DNA of 64,000 bases, from the NCBI RefSeq assembly GCF_900187965.1, contig NZ_FZNL01000007.1:128405-192404 (forward strand). Direction: 5' to 3'. Positions within the stretch are counted from its first letter, which is position 1. The number at the start of each line of letters is the position of its first letter. Shown piece after piece: positions 34,960 through 45,055 of the stretch. The stretch comes from Flavobacterium sp. ov086 (GTDB lineage: Bacteria > Bacteroidota > Bacteroidia > Flavobacteriales > Flavobacteriaceae). A program made the position numbers and the translations under genes. Under the pieces are notes generated by a model. The model saw only the letters and a program-made list of their open reading frames with translations. It had not been told where the DNA came from and did no database searches.

Positions 34960-35754
34960 TTAGTCTTCGTTTGATGGTTTTCCTATTGTAGCCAGAATTC
35001 CTCCATCGACATAAACAATATGTCCGTTTACGAAATCACTTGCTTTTGAACTCAAAAATATCGCCGCACCTTGCAAATCCTCAGGATCTCCCCAACGACC
35101 TGCTGGAGTTCTTCCAATAATAAATTCATTAAATGGGTGTCCGTTTACTCTAATTGGTGCCGTTTGACTTGTCGCAAAATATCCCGGACCAATTCCGTTT
35201 GTCTGGATGTTGAATTTTGCCCATTCCGTTGCCATGTTTTTAGTTAGCATTTTTAGTCCTCCTTTTGCAGAAGCGTAAGCACTTACAGAGTCTCTGCCAA
35301 GTTCACTCATCATAGAACACATATTGATGATTTTTCCACCTCCTCGGCTGATCATTCCTTTGGCAACATTTTTAGAAACTATAAAAGGTCCTGTTAAGTC
35401 TACTTTTATTACCGCTTCAAAATCGGCAACTTCCATTTCTATTATTGGAGTTCTCTTGATGATTCCAGCGTTGTTGATTAAGATATCGATTGGGCCAACT
35501 TCGGCTTCGATTTTGTTTATTGCAGCGATTACAGCGGCTTCATCGGTAACATCAAAAATATATCCGTAGGCTTCGATTCCCACAGAATTGTATTCTGCAA
35601 CAGCATTATTTACTGCTTCTTGTGAAGAGTGATCGTTTACAACAATTTTTGCTCCGGCATGTCCAAGTCCTTTTGCCATTGCCATTCCCAAGCCATGAAC
35701 TCCGCCCGTAATAAGTGCTGTTTTTCCAGTTAAATCAAATAAGTTAATTGACAT
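34960..35754 (-). CDS. kduD: SDR dehydrogenase, KduD/gluconate 5-dehydrogenase type
   Basis: 264 residues, classical short-chain dehydrogenase: TGGVHGLGMAMAKGL (nucleotide loop), NNAGI, Ser near 147-150 and the Y160-x-x-x-K164 catalytic pair in SAYASAKGG, ending DFVNGHIVYVDGGILATIG. The sequence is close to proteins named gluconate 5-dehydrogenase, but the context (KduI, KdgK, Eda) favours reduction of 3-deoxy-D-glycero-2,5-hexodiulosonate to KDG, the KduD reaction. Cytoplasmic. First gene of the tight kduD-kdgK-eda-exuT run. Confidence 0.85.
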   Translation of the reverse strand: MSINLFDLTGKTALITGGVHGLGMAMAKGLGHAGAKIVVNDHSSQEAVNNAVAEYNSVGIEAYGYIFDVTDEAAVIAAINKIEAEVGPIDILINNAGIIKRTPIIEMEVADFEAVIKVDLTGPFIVSKNVAKGMISRGGGKIINMCSMMSELGRDSVSAYASAKGGLKMLTKNMATEWAKFNIQTNGIGPGYFATSQTAPIRVNGHPFNEFIIGRTPAGRWGDPEDLQGAAIFLSSKASDFVNGHIVYVDGGILATIGKPSNED

Positions 35755-35875
35755 TTTTTTCTTTTTTTTTGGTTAATAGTAATCTGATATTTTTATTGAA
35801 TTGTCTCCTATTGTAGCTCAGTGTGACACAATCCCTTTGTAATCTTAAAGCAAAGCGTAATTCATAAAACTTCAA

Positions 35876-35949
35876 GTCCCGAGGCTTCGGGATGCGGTAA
35901 AATTTTCTTTGTCGAGTTACTTACGAGGCTTCTCCCGAAGCCTCGGGAC
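35876..35949. repeat. 17-bp inverted repeat in the gap between DUF4861 and kduD genes
   Basis: GTCCCGAGGCTTCGGGA (35876-35892) is the exact complement of TCCCGAAGCCTCGGGAC (35933-35949), and each arm is itself partly palindromic. GC-rich against its surroundings. It is the only clear structure in the gap 35755-36069 and could form a large hairpin between the kduI-DUF4861 and kduD operons. Confidence 0.65.
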
Positions 35950-36069
35950 GCTCAGCCTGACAAGCAGTACATTCTTTTCAAAAAAGACATGACTATGGCT
36001 ATCAACTACAATTTAATGTGCTGATTAAGTATTTTTATCTAAAGTTTTTATTTATCTATGAGCGAAGCT

Positions 36070-37206
36070 TTATTCTACTTTTACAACAAGCGGATTCTTC
36101 ACTTTTTGATAGAAATTATCCAAATAATTGAACCATTGTTTAGCATCAGTAATTTTTCCGGCTTTGTTCCATGCAGCTCCTGTGTAGTACACAATAGGTT
36201 CATTATTGGTCACAGTAGCTTTGGCTAATATTTGTGTATTGGTTGCAAACATATTTTTTACAGGCGTCGTTAATATAGATCCAACTCCTGTAGTTCCATC
36301 TTCGCCAAATGTTGGTTCCCAATACCCCATAATCCCTTGTTGTTCGTTTAGCGAAATAACTCCGGCTTCGGCTCTTTTGCTTAAACCAACTACAACATCA
36401 AGAGATTTTACGCCTTCAAAAGTATAAGTGTTTTCAACTCGATTAAGCTGAGAACCTGCATCAATAGAAATAACTTTTATAGCTTTTACTTTGATTCCGC
36501 CTGCATCCCAAGCATCATAAGACAGTTGAAATGTACTTCTTAAAGGACCATTGTCAAACACTTTCCATTGGTGATAATTCGCCGAATAACGAATGCTGTC
36601 TTTTACAAATGGTGCCATATTTCCTGCGCCTAAAGTTGGGCCAACATGATAATAATCCATTCCGTCACCAGCATCTACATGATAATTTCCTCGTTTGTAG
36701 CGGTCGTTAATCACCATTTTATTGGTTCTTTTTACCCAAACATCAAAACCTGAAGCGTCTTCACTAGTTTTCTCTATGGCTTTTCCATAAGCGCGAAAAG
36801 CTATTTGGTCATTTTCCCAGGCAAAGTCATCTTTGCGTTCCGGAACATAACGCGCATAGGTTTTGGTTGCAAAAGTTTCCGGTTTTCCTTTTTGAATTGT
36901 TAGTGTAAGCGTTGCTTTTGCTTTAGCATCAACCTGAACCAATAAATTTTGAATTGTAGCATTCCCGCGATGCTCTAACTGAAAAGGAATTTGCTTTTTT
37001 GTAGCCTGATTAATCACCACAAAATTGGCAGTATCGATTTGCGGATAACGCGCTAAAATAGTTTCCCATTTTATAGCTACTACTGCTTCTTTGCGTTCCA
37101 ATGCTGAGTTATTCTGAATTGTAACAGTAGCTTTTGTTTGTGCCAAAATGCTCAATGGTAATAGAAAAGCAAGGCAAATGAAGAGTTTTATAATTTTCAT
37201 ATTCAA
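36070..37206 (-). CDS. DUF4861 family secreted protein
   Basis: 378 residues with a signal peptide ending near LAQ. Family-like features are VTIQNNSALERKEAVVAI, TIQNLLVQVDAKAKATLTLT, WENDQIAFRAYG, HVGPTLGAGNMAPFVKDS, YHQWKVFDNGPLRSTFQLSY and a C-terminal YYTGAAWNKAG. The fold is predicted beta-rich. DUF4861 proteins recur in PULs that produce unsaturated uronates, but I know of no settled activity. It begins one base after the KduI stop, so the two are co-translated. A role with unsaturated uronate or its oligosaccharides in the periplasm is plausible. Confidence 0.8.
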   Translation of the reverse strand: MNMKIIKLFICLAFLLPLSILAQTKATVTIQNNSALERKEAVVAIKWETILARYPQIDTANFVVINQATKKQIPFQLEHRGNATIQNLLVQVDAKAKATLTLTIQKGKPETFATKTYARYVPERKDDFAWENDQIAFRAYGKAIEKTSEDASGFDVWVKRTNKMVINDRYKRGNYHVDAGDGMDYYHVGPTLGAGNMAPFVKDSIRYSANYHQWKVFDNGPLRSTFQLSYDAWDAGGIKVKAIKVISIDAGSQLNRVENTYTFEGVKSLDVVVGLSKRAEAGVISLNEQQGIMGYWEPTFGEDGTTGVGSILTTPVKNMFATNTQILAKATVTNNEPIVYYTGAAWNKAGKITDAKQWFNYLDNFYQKVKNPLVVKVE

Positions 37207-38049
37207 TTATTTTAAATCGTTAATAGCGCAGTGGTCCATATCTCCATAATCTAAATTTTCACCCGCCATTCCCCAGATAAAAGTATAATTTGAAGTTCCT
37301 GCTCCGGAATGAATCGACCAGTTTGGCGAGATTACGGCTTGCTCGTTTTGCATCCAGATATGTCTGGTTTCCTGCGGTTGTCCCATAAAATGGCAAACAC
37401 TTTGGTTTTGTGGCACTTCAAAATAAAAATAGGCTTCCATGCGTCTGTCGTGCGTGTGTGCTGGCATCGTATTCCAAACACTTCCTGATTTTAATTCTGT
37501 CATTCCCATTTGAACCTGACAAGTTTGTACCACACTGTTTACGATTAGTTTGTTGATAATGCGGTGGTTTGCCGTTTCCATTGTTCCTAATTCTACAATT
37601 TCGGCGTCAGCTTTTGTTATTTTCTTGGAAGGATAAGTGTGGTGTGCAGGAGCAGAGTTTAGATAGAATTTTGCTGGAGAGTTTGCATCTATAGATTCAA
37701 ATGCAACTTCTTTTGTGCCTTTTCCTAGATATAAAGCTTCTTTAAAATCCAGTTCAAATTTTTCTCCATCAGCGGTGATAATCCCTTTTCCGCCTACGTT
37801 GATTATTCCTAATTCTCTTCTTTCAAGAAAATATTGTGCTTTTAAATCATCAGGATTTGGTAAGCTTATTTTTTGATTGATTGGCATTGCACCGCCAATA
37901 ATATATCGGTCGTAATGTGATAAAGTTAGTTTTACCTGATCTGCGATAAAAATAGTTTCGATTAAAAAATTCTCTCGTAATTCTTCGGTATTCATTTGTT
38001 TTGCTTCTTTTGGACTGACTGCAAAACGACTTTCAAAATTGGTATTCAT
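37207..38049 (-). CDS. kduI: 5-keto-4-deoxyuronate isomerase
   Basis: 280 residues, standard KduI length. Cupin-type isomerase with RFAVSPKEAKQMNTEELREN at the N-terminus, HYDRYIIGGAMPINQKISL, the metal-binding MPAHTHDRRMEAYFYFEVP (two His and a Glu) and the closing GTSNYTFIWGMAGENLDYGD. It converts 4-deoxy-L-threo-5-hexosulose uronate, formed from the unsaturated uronate, to the diketo sugar used by KduD. Cytoplasmic. It lies just downstream of the hybrid regulator gene (47 bases) and abuts the DUF4861 gene. Confidence 0.94.
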   Translation of the reverse strand: MNTNFESRFAVSPKEAKQMNTEELRENFLIETIFIADQVKLTLSHYDRYIIGGAMPINQKISLPNPDDLKAQYFLERRELGIINVGGKGIITADGEKFELDFKEALYLGKGTKEVAFESIDANSPAKFYLNSAPAHHTYPSKKITKADAEIVELGTMETANHRIINKLIVNSVVQTCQVQMGMTELKSGSVWNTMPAHTHDRRMEAYFYFEVPQNQSVCHFMGQPQETRHIWMQNEQAVISPNWSIHSGAGTSNYTFIWGMAGENLDYGDMDHCAINDLK

Positions 38050-38096
38050 AATTATTTGGTTTATTGTAATTTCAGTTTTTAGACTGTATTTATATA

Positions 38097-41000
38097 TTAA
38101 TTTTCATCATTTAATTTTGCCAGATATTCGCTTGGCATACAGCCGTAATGTTGCTTGAATGCCGTAGAGAAATAGGACGGCGAGTTAAAACCACACATAT
38201 ACGTGATTTGTGCAATTGTATAACGTTTGCTTTGCATGAGTTCTACAGCTTTTTTAAATCGGATTCTCTTTATGAAATCCATTGCAGATTCTCCCGTAAT
38301 GGCTTTTAGTTTCAGATATAAATTAGACCTGCTCATTCCGATTTCTTTACTAAACTGATCGACTGAAAACTCTGAATCTGCCAAATGATCTTCGACAATT
38401 TGAATTGCGTGTTTCAGGAATTCTTCGTCTAGCGTATTAAAAGCAATATTCTCCGGAACCATTTCTTTTCCAACAGAATAATACTCTTTTAAGCGTTTAC
38501 GAGAACGTAACAAGTTTGTAATTTTTGCGGCTAATAATGGTGTCGAAAATGGTTTTGTGATATAATCATCGGCACCCATTTCGAGCCCTTTTAATTGCTG
38601 ACTGGTTTCATTTCGAGCGGTTAAAAGCATCAACGGAATATGCGATGTATTGATGTTTTGTTTTACTTTTTTACAGAAGTGTAAACCGTCTAATTCCGGC
38701 ATCATAACGTCGCTGATAATAAGATCAAACGGCTGAACTTCTAAAAGATCCAGCGCCATCTGACCATCAAAAGCCACGGTAACATCATATATTTTGCTGA
38801 AATAATCCTGTAAATAATCCAGAATTTCTTTGTTATCGTCTACAATTAAAAGCTTAACTGGCTGATCTCTTTCGATTATTTCATTTTCTTCCGGTAATAA
38901 AGAATCGTCTGTTTCAAGTTCATTATCAGAGATAATCGATAAGTCATAAGCAGATTCTTCAACGTGCTGATCGTTTTTATAAACCTGATCTGACATTGGA
39001 ATCGTTACGGTAAAAATACTTCCTTCCTGCATGGTACTTTCGGCAGTAATTTCGCCATGATGCAATTCGACCAAACGTTTTGTAAAGGCCAATCCAACAC
39101 CGGAACCCAAATTCATCTCGCGATTATTTACCTGATAGAAACGGTCGAAAACCTTAGACAAATCTTCTTCGCTAATTCCGACACCCGTGTCAGCGACCTT
39201 AATTTGTACCATATCATTTTTCTTAATCAGCTCAACGTGAATTGTCTGACCTGCTTTGGTATATTTAAAAGCATTTGATAAAAGATTGAATAGAATTTTT
39301 TCCATTGCATCTTTATCAAAATAAAATAACAATTGTGGTTCTTCTGAATGATACGTATAATGAATGCTGTTTTTCTCTGAAAGCGGCTTAAACGATTCAA
39401 AAATTTCCTGTGTAAAACTTACAATATCGCCTTTGCCCACTTTAAGTTGTCGGGTTCCCATTTCGGTTTTTCTAAACTCAAATAATTGGTCAACTAAGTT
39501 GTAAAGTCTTTTGGCATTAATGAACATTAATTCGTGTTTCTTTTTGGATATCTTATCCGCAAAGGGCATTTTTAATAATTCTTCTAATGGTGCTAAAATC
39601 AAGGTCAAAGGTGTTCTTAGTTCATGTGATACATTAGTAAAAAAGTCCATTTTTACCTGATTGATATAACTCACACGTTCTTTGTCAATTCGCTCCAGTT
39701 TTAATTGCTGAACGGCATTTATTCTTTCTTTTATAATTTTAAAACCAATATATGCCGCTGTACCAATGATTGTAAGCAATAATAGAGAAAACCATATTGT
39801 TTTGTACCAAGGTGCAAGAATGATAATTTTCAGGCTTCGAACAGCGCTCATTTCACCATTTGGACCAATGGCTTTGATCTGGAAATTGTATTTTCCGGCT
39901 GGTAAATTACTGTAACTAACTTTCAATTCGTCCGTTCGCTGCCAGTCTTTGTCGATTCCTTCTAATTGATAATAGTAATGTGTTCTATTGGAAGAAATGT
40001 AATTGAATGTATTAAAAAAGATGCTGAATTGTTTGTATTCCGGACCAATTTCCAATTCACTGGTTTGATCGATATGTTCTTCGAGAATGTCTGTTTCATC
40101 AGCAACGGCGACGTTTTTATTTAAAACTTCTAAAGCTGTAAAACTCAATTTTAGCGGAAGCGGACGTTGTTTTACCATCGAAGGATAGAAATAAGAAACC
40201 CCTTTGATTCCGCCAAAAAGTAGCATTCCGTCTTTTGCTTTATAGAAAGAATAATCGTTGAATTGCTTGTTTTGTAAACCGTCACTTTCGTCAAAAGTCT
40301 GAACAGAACCTTTGTCAGGATTAAATTTGATTAAGCCACTGTTGGTCGAGATCCATAGGTTTCCATCGTCATCAGGAAGTATTCCGTAGATGGTTTCTTT
40401 AACGAAATCTTTTCTGGCACTAAAACTAATAAAGGATTCCTGTGTTTCGTCATACAATCGCAAACCTTCTCTGGTACCAATCCAGATTCTTTGCTTTTGA
40501 TCTTCGGTAACACAATTTACAATATCATCACTTTGTTTTCCATGTCCAATGTTTCCAAATAACATTGTATCGGGATAAAAAAGCGTTACTCCGTTTGTGG
40601 TTCCAATCCAGATACGATGTCTGCTGTCTTCAAAAAGAAACGTAATATCATCAGATGTAGGACGTTTTCCGGCTTTGTCTAAATGAATATGTGTAAAAGA
40701 TTTTGTTTCCGGATGAAACTGATCTAAACCAGATCTTGTTCCTACCCAAATGCGGCCTTTTGAATCTTTTAATAAGCTGTAAACTAAATCTCCTGCAATT
40801 GTATTTGGATTGTTTTCGTCGTGGCGAAAGCGTTGTGCAGAGCCTGTATTTGGATTCAGTAAATTCAATCCGCCGTTATGAGTTCCTATTAAAACATTTC
40901 CGTTATCGTCAAATTCAATGGCTTTTATATTGTTCGAACTTAAACTGTTTGGGTTGTTTTCGCTATTCGAATAATAACTAATTGTATTGGCATTTTTGTT

Positions 41001-42137
41001 CCAATAATTCACGCCTTTGTCATTACTTCCAATCCAGAAATTGCCTTTTGCATCTTGTTTAATAACGCCAATTACTTCGTCATTCAAGGATGGTTTTCCC
41101 GAGTTTTGACTTAAAAGATTGAACTTAATATCGTTTTTATGGTAGTAATTTAAACCTCCATAATACGTTCCCAACCAGATTCCGTTTTGTTTGTCTTTAA
41201 AAAAACAACGAACCGAATTTTGACTAATCGTATAAGGTTGAGATATTTGATGGTAATAATTTGTGAATGAATTTTGGCTCGGATTAAAAATAGAAAGCCC
41301 TCTAAAAGTTCCCATCCAGATATTTCCTTCTGTGTCTTTTCCAACACATCTGATATTATTGTCGGCAATACTATTGTTTCCGGCGCTGTGAAGTAGGGAA
41401 GTCGTCTGTCCGTTTTCAGGATTGTATTGAATTACTCCTTCGCCTTCGGTGGCAACCCATAATTTTTTCCCGTCTACATAAACATCATTGATATAAGGTC
41501 TTTTTGCACCTAAATTAATTTTTATCAGTTGATGATTTTTGGCTTGCAATTTAAAAAGACCGACATCTGTACCCAGGATTATTTGCTTTTGCCAAAGTCC
41601 TATATAAGCGATTTTTTTAATCTCGTGTGAAGAAGCGCTAAACCTGATTGCTGTAAAATTTTGACTTTCGGGAGAAAGAACAAATACTTCGCCCGTAATC
41701 GAGGTTGCCCAGATTTTATGCGTGCTGTCTTCGGTTATCGATGAAATATACCATTCGCCAATACTACGCGGAAGCTGATAATTTGTAAAACTGTCTGTAT
41801 TGTAATTGTAAACGCTGATTCCCTGATTGCCGCCAACCCATAATTGTCCTTTATGATCGGTAAACAAGCTTCGAATGTAATAGGATTGCAAACTGTTTTT
41901 GACATTTTTGATTGGTCGATAAACTTTGAAACCCTTGCTGTCGTAGCGATTTAGTCCGTCCTGGGTTCCAATCCAGATAAAACCAAGTGTGTCTTGCTGA
42001 ATGGCAAAAACGGAACTTTGGGACAAGCCTTTATCGACCGAAATAGTACGAAAATAACGGTCTTGTACTTGTCCCTGGCTTTTTATTGTAAAAAAGACGG
42101 TTAACAAAAGTGCTATTATTGCAATCTTTTTTCTCAT
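38097..42137 (-). CDS. Hybrid two-component system regulator (HTCS)
   Basis: 1346 residues in the standard HTCS order: signal peptide, a periplasmic double beta-propeller of two-component-propeller repeats (~30-660; GFIWIGTQDGLNRYD, QLWVGGNQGISVY, NIWMGTFRGLSIFNP), Y_Y_Y domain (~700-770; YYYQLEGIDKDW), membrane span (~778-800), histidine kinase with phospho-His in NVSHELRTPL (~838) and ATPase motif ADTGVGIS, receiver with phospho-Asp in LIISDVMMPELDG (~1143), and a C-terminal AraC helix-turn-helix (~1240-1340). HTCS proteins bind a breakdown product of the PUL's glycan in the periplasm and activate its genes. For this PUL an unsaturated glycosaminoglycan disaccharide is the likely signal, by analogy with the Bacteroides heparin regulator. 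Confidence 0.95.
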   Translation of the reverse strand: MRKKIAIIALLLTVFFTIKSQGQVQDRYFRTISVDKGLSQSSVFAIQQDTLGFIWIGTQDGLNRYDSKGFKVYRPIKNVKNSLQSYYIRSLFTDHKGQLWVGGNQGISVYNYNTDSFTNYQLPRSIGEWYISSITEDSTHKIWATSITGEVFVLSPESQNFTAIRFSASSHEIKKIAYIGLWQKQIILGTDVGLFKLQAKNHQLIKINLGAKRPYINDVYVDGKKLWVATEGEGVIQYNPENGQTTSLLHSAGNNSIADNNIRCVGKDTEGNIWMGTFRGLSIFNPSQNSFTNYYHQISQPYTISQNSVRCFFKDKQNGIWLGTYYGGLNYYHKNDIKFNLLSQNSGKPSLNDEVIGVIKQDAKGNFWIGSNDKGVNYWNKNANTISYYSNSENNPNSLSSNNIKAIEFDDNGNVLIGTHNGGLNLLNPNTGSAQRFRHDENNPNTIAGDLVYSLLKDSKGRIWVGTRSGLDQFHPETKSFTHIHLDKAGKRPTSDDITFLFEDSRHRIWIGTTNGVTLFYPDTMLFGNIGHGKQSDDIVNCVTEDQKQRIWIGTREGLRLYDETQESFISFSARKDFVKETIYGILPDDDGNLWISTNSGLIKFNPDKGSVQTFDESDGLQNKQFNDYSFYKAKDGMLLFGGIKGVSYFYPSMVKQRPLPLKLSFTALEVLNKNVAVADETDILEEHIDQTSELEIGPEYKQFSIFFNTFNYISSNRTHYYYQLEGIDKDWQRTDELKVSYSNLPAGKYNFQIKAIGPNGEMSAVRSLKIIILAPWYKTIWFSLLLLTIIGTAAYIGFKIIKERINAVQQLKLERIDKERVSYINQVKMDFFTNVSHELRTPLTLILAPLEELLKMPFADKISKKKHELMFINAKRLYNLVDQLFEFRKTEMGTRQLKVGKGDIVSFTQEIFESFKPLSEKNSIHYTYHSEEPQLLFYFDKDAMEKILFNLLSNAFKYTKAGQTIHVELIKKNDMVQIKVADTGVGISEEDLSKVFDRFYQVNNREMNLGSGVGLAFTKRLVELHHGEITAESTMQEGSIFTVTIPMSDQVYKNDQHVEESAYDLSIISDNELETDDSLLPEENEIIERDQPVKLLIVDDNKEILDYLQDYFSKIYDVTVAFDGQMALDLLEVQPFDLIISDVMMPELDGLHFCKKVKQNINTSHIPLMLLTARNETSQQLKGLEMGADDYITKPFSTPLLAAKITNLLRSRKRLKEYYSVGKEMVPENIAFNTLDEEFLKHAIQIVEDHLADSEFSVDQFSKEIGMSRSNLYLKLKAITGESAMDFIKRIRFKKAVELMQSKRYTIAQITYMCGFNSPSYFSTAFKQHYGCMPSEYLAKLNDEN

Positions 42138-42156
42138 GTTTATTCTTGTTTTTCAT

Positions 42157-42183
42157 CCTGCAAGGTTTTCTAAACCTTGCAGG
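42157..42183. repeat. 27-bp palindrome, copy 1
   Basis: CCTGCAAGGTTTTCTAAACC then TTGCAGG. A near-copy at 42257-42283 has the same orientation. Both lie in the 211-base gap between the PL15-like lyase and HTCS genes. A related palindrome is at 54185. Confidence 0.7.
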
Positions 42184-42256
42184 TATTACAATCGTACTTT
42201 TTTCGTTTTTCAATTTTCTGAAATTAGACTTGCTTTTCTTTGTCTTGAAATCTATA

Positions 42257-42283
42257 CCTACAAGGTTTTGAAAACCTTGCAGG
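42257..42283. repeat. 27-bp palindrome, copy 2
   Basis: CCTACAAGGTTTTGAAAACC then TTGCAGG; differs from 42157-42183 at the fourth base and in the loop. It may act as a hairpin downstream of the lyase gene or in the HTCS leader. Confidence 0.7.
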
Positions 42284-42348
42284 AGAGAAATCCTATTTAA
42301 AAGCAAAATCAGCTCTAATTTAAATAAAAACTAAACATCTTTTTTGGT

Positions 42349-45033
42349 TTAATTTTTATCGTATTTCGCAACATCCGGCAATTCGTCGATTGCTTCTTGT
42401 TTGTTCACTTTTGAACCGTTCATTTCTAATAGTACAGAGCTTCCGACAATTTTAGGTGAATATGTTTTTCCTTCAAATTTAATTGGCAGATTTCCATAGC
42501 TAAACAACGATTTGGCAGTTTTACCATTGATTTGTAATCCCGCAGGTTTTTCACCGTCTAATTGTGCTTGAATATTCCAATCTCCAACCTGAAAATGTGA
42601 TAAACCATTGTTATCTAAGATCGTTTTAATGACTTCTGTTTTACTGTCTTTAATTTGAATTATGGTCAAATATCTGAATTTTTGTTTTGCTTCAGAAGTG
42701 ATTCCGGCGTGCCATTGATCTTTAAAATCTTTGATCTGACCTTCGTCATTAGTAACTTTGTTCCAGTTTACAGCAGCTTCATAAAATTTATTGTGTACAG
42801 CCATTTTCAGCGGACTATTGGCAAAAACACTTGCATTTACATTTCCTAAATCTGTTTTTACAATGAAGTTTTGTTGTTTGGCATTTGCCGAATTTTCTCC
42901 TTCAATTGTATAATACGGACAATGAAATTGAGTCGTCCATTTTACTGGAGTTTTAGCTTCTAATTCGTCGTATAGAATAATATACCCGCCTTCTAATTGC
43001 AACATGTGTCTGCGGTATAAAGTTACGCCAGATTCTCCATAACCATTTGCTTTGCTTGGTACAACATTGATTTGTTTGAATCTGTCTAACCAGAATTCAC
43101 TTTTAATTTCTCCATAAGCATTACTAGCATCTCCTAAAGCATACTGAATACGTTGTCCCGAAATGGCTCTCGGAATCCATCCGTAACCTTCTTCGCCAAG
43201 TTTCTGATTTAAACTATCAGCTAAAATCGTGTTGTAAGCTTTTGAAGTTCTATAGTATAAAAGATTGTGTTTGTCGCTAAAGTTGCTGTAATATCCTGTT
43301 CCGCCAAAGATCACTTTTCCTTTGTAATTAATGGTAAAAGCATTTTGAGAAGCGTGTCCGTGTCCGGAAGATCCAAACGGACTGCTGAACAGATAACTGC
43401 TTAGGGTTTTATCGGCTTTAGCCAAATCTTCATGCATGGCGACTACACCAACATCGCCAAATTTGCGTGTTTTAGGCAGGTTTTCAGGCGAAGTTGTGGG
43501 TAAATTTCTGTTTGGTTTATAGTTTAATAATCTAAAGAATAAGAAATCATCTGTACCGTGATAATAGCTTGGGTAATCTCTTTTTATTTCGCCAACATAC
43601 CAGTTTAAGTACGGATTATTTATTCTGTAAGTAAGTGCATCTGCAAACCAGGCTTCGCCTTTTACGATATACGGAATATTCTCCCACATGTCCCCAATTG
43701 CGGTACTTGCAGCGCCACTTGGATGTGTGTACATCATATAATACGGAAGGTTTTCCATCCAGGGTAATTTGAAATAATCGACTCCGCTAAAATCACCAAA
43801 CATTTGAGATAAGTAAACAATCGACTTAAAGTTAACTCTGAAATAGCCATTTCCTTCGTGCCAGCCACCGTCTGTGGTACCTAAAACCGGGAATCGTGCT
43901 GACCAAACTTCGTACATATACGTAAGCCATTCTTTTGCCTCAGGAACATCATTAATTACGGCTACTGTTGCGATTGCAAGGTTTCGCAATGTGATTTGCC
44001 AAACGTGATTATCACTTACGTGGAGTTCAAAACGATTTGGTAAGTGATTGTAAACTCTTTTGGCTCGAATAGTAATGATGTTTTTGAATTGTTCTTTTTC
44101 CTCAGGAGTTAAAAACTCATATCCCGCATCATAAAACCAACCTAATGCTTCGAGTACGGCGCCGCTTGTAAAATCGTCGCCTGTGGCTAATCCGTCAGGA
44201 TTCATGTTAGCGATATTTAAAGCTCTGCGTTTTGCATCGAGGATAAAACGTTTGTCTTTTGTAAGTTGATAGGCGATACAAAGATTGCGAACCGGATTTC
44301 CGACAGCATCACCAAAACCGTGATACATTCTCTCGATAATGATCTTTTTCTCTAGTTTGTTTTTGCCTGTTGTATCAATTACTCGTTGTGGTTTTTCTGT
44401 TGGAAGTGGGGCTTCCATTAGCTTTTCTGCGAAAGCAATAAATTTTTTAGCTTCGGGATTATCCAGATTATTGCGATAAAAATCTTCACCAATACGGTTC
44501 ATATCCCACAAAAGCGGATGTGAGCCTTCGTTTCTTTTTAAAACGGCACTTATTGGCGGTGAAACTTTTTGACCGGCATATTTTGCATCAACCACAAAAT
44601 CGTAAACAGATGACCATGTCCATTGGCTGCTTCCTTTTAAAGCGTAAGCATATTTCCAATACCATTTTCCGACTTTTAATGCCTGATGTAACGGATAAAC
44701 CGCCCAACGCTGTTCTGGGCTGGTAAGCAAATCTTTAGTAAAACTTTTGTCGCTTGCCAACATTATTTTATATCGGACATTGCCAATATTTGGATCTTCG
44801 GGAACTTCGCTGCCGCTTTCCATTGGTTTAACCATTTCCTTACCATTTGTTGCTGGCCAAAGCAGGGCAGGAGCATTGGTTGGAACCGTTATTCCGTTTA
44901 CCGGATAAGGCCATTCACGAACTCTTGAATGTAGTTTTTCTGCCGTCAGCTTTATAGTTGCCGATTGTTGTTGGCTGAAAACAGACAAGCTTATAATGGT
45001 GAATACTAACGTGAATATTTTTTTATTGATCAT
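42349..45033 (-). CDS. Heparinase II/III-type polysaccharide lyase (DUF4962 N-terminal domain, PL15-like)
   Basis: 894 residues with a signal peptide ending near SVFSQ. An N-terminal beta domain (~35-150; HSRVREWPYPVNGITVPTNA) is followed by an alpha/alpha toroid (~170-500; VSDNHVWQITLRNLAIAT with Asn342-His343, TDGGWHEGNGYF with Tyr397) and a C-terminal heparinase II/III beta-sheet domain (~520-890; GSSGHGHASQNAFTINYKGK with His558/His560). Length and layout match PL15 enzymes such as the exolytic lyase of the Bacteroides thetaiotaomicron heparin PUL. It would cleave heparin/heparan sulfate oligosaccharides in the periplasm. It starts 22 bases after the sulfatase stop. Exact family and bond preference are inference. 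Confidence 0.85.
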   Translation of the reverse strand: MINKKIFTLVFTIISLSVFSQQQSATIKLTAEKLHSRVREWPYPVNGITVPTNAPALLWPATNGKEMVKPMESGSEVPEDPNIGNVRYKIMLASDKSFTKDLLTSPEQRWAVYPLHQALKVGKWYWKYAYALKGSSQWTWSSVYDFVVDAKYAGQKVSPPISAVLKRNEGSHPLLWDMNRIGEDFYRNNLDNPEAKKFIAFAEKLMEAPLPTEKPQRVIDTTGKNKLEKKIIIERMYHGFGDAVGNPVRNLCIAYQLTKDKRFILDAKRRALNIANMNPDGLATGDDFTSGAVLEALGWFYDAGYEFLTPEEKEQFKNIITIRAKRVYNHLPNRFELHVSDNHVWQITLRNLAIATVAVINDVPEAKEWLTYMYEVWSARFPVLGTTDGGWHEGNGYFRVNFKSIVYLSQMFGDFSGVDYFKLPWMENLPYYMMYTHPSGAASTAIGDMWENIPYIVKGEAWFADALTYRINNPYLNWYVGEIKRDYPSYYHGTDDFLFFRLLNYKPNRNLPTTSPENLPKTRKFGDVGVVAMHEDLAKADKTLSSYLFSSPFGSSGHGHASQNAFTINYKGKVIFGGTGYYSNFSDKHNLLYYRTSKAYNTILADSLNQKLGEEGYGWIPRAISGQRIQYALGDASNAYGEIKSEFWLDRFKQINVVPSKANGYGESGVTLYRRHMLQLEGGYIILYDELEAKTPVKWTTQFHCPYYTIEGENSANAKQQNFIVKTDLGNVNASVFANSPLKMAVHNKFYEAAVNWNKVTNDEGQIKDFKDQWHAGITSEAKQKFRYLTIIQIKDSKTEVIKTILDNNGLSHFQVGDWNIQAQLDGEKPAGLQINGKTAKSLFSYGNLPIKFEGKTYSPKIVGSSVLLEMNGSKVNKQEAIDELPDVAKYDKN

Positions 45034-45055
45034 GATATTTTTTCTTTTATGCGAA

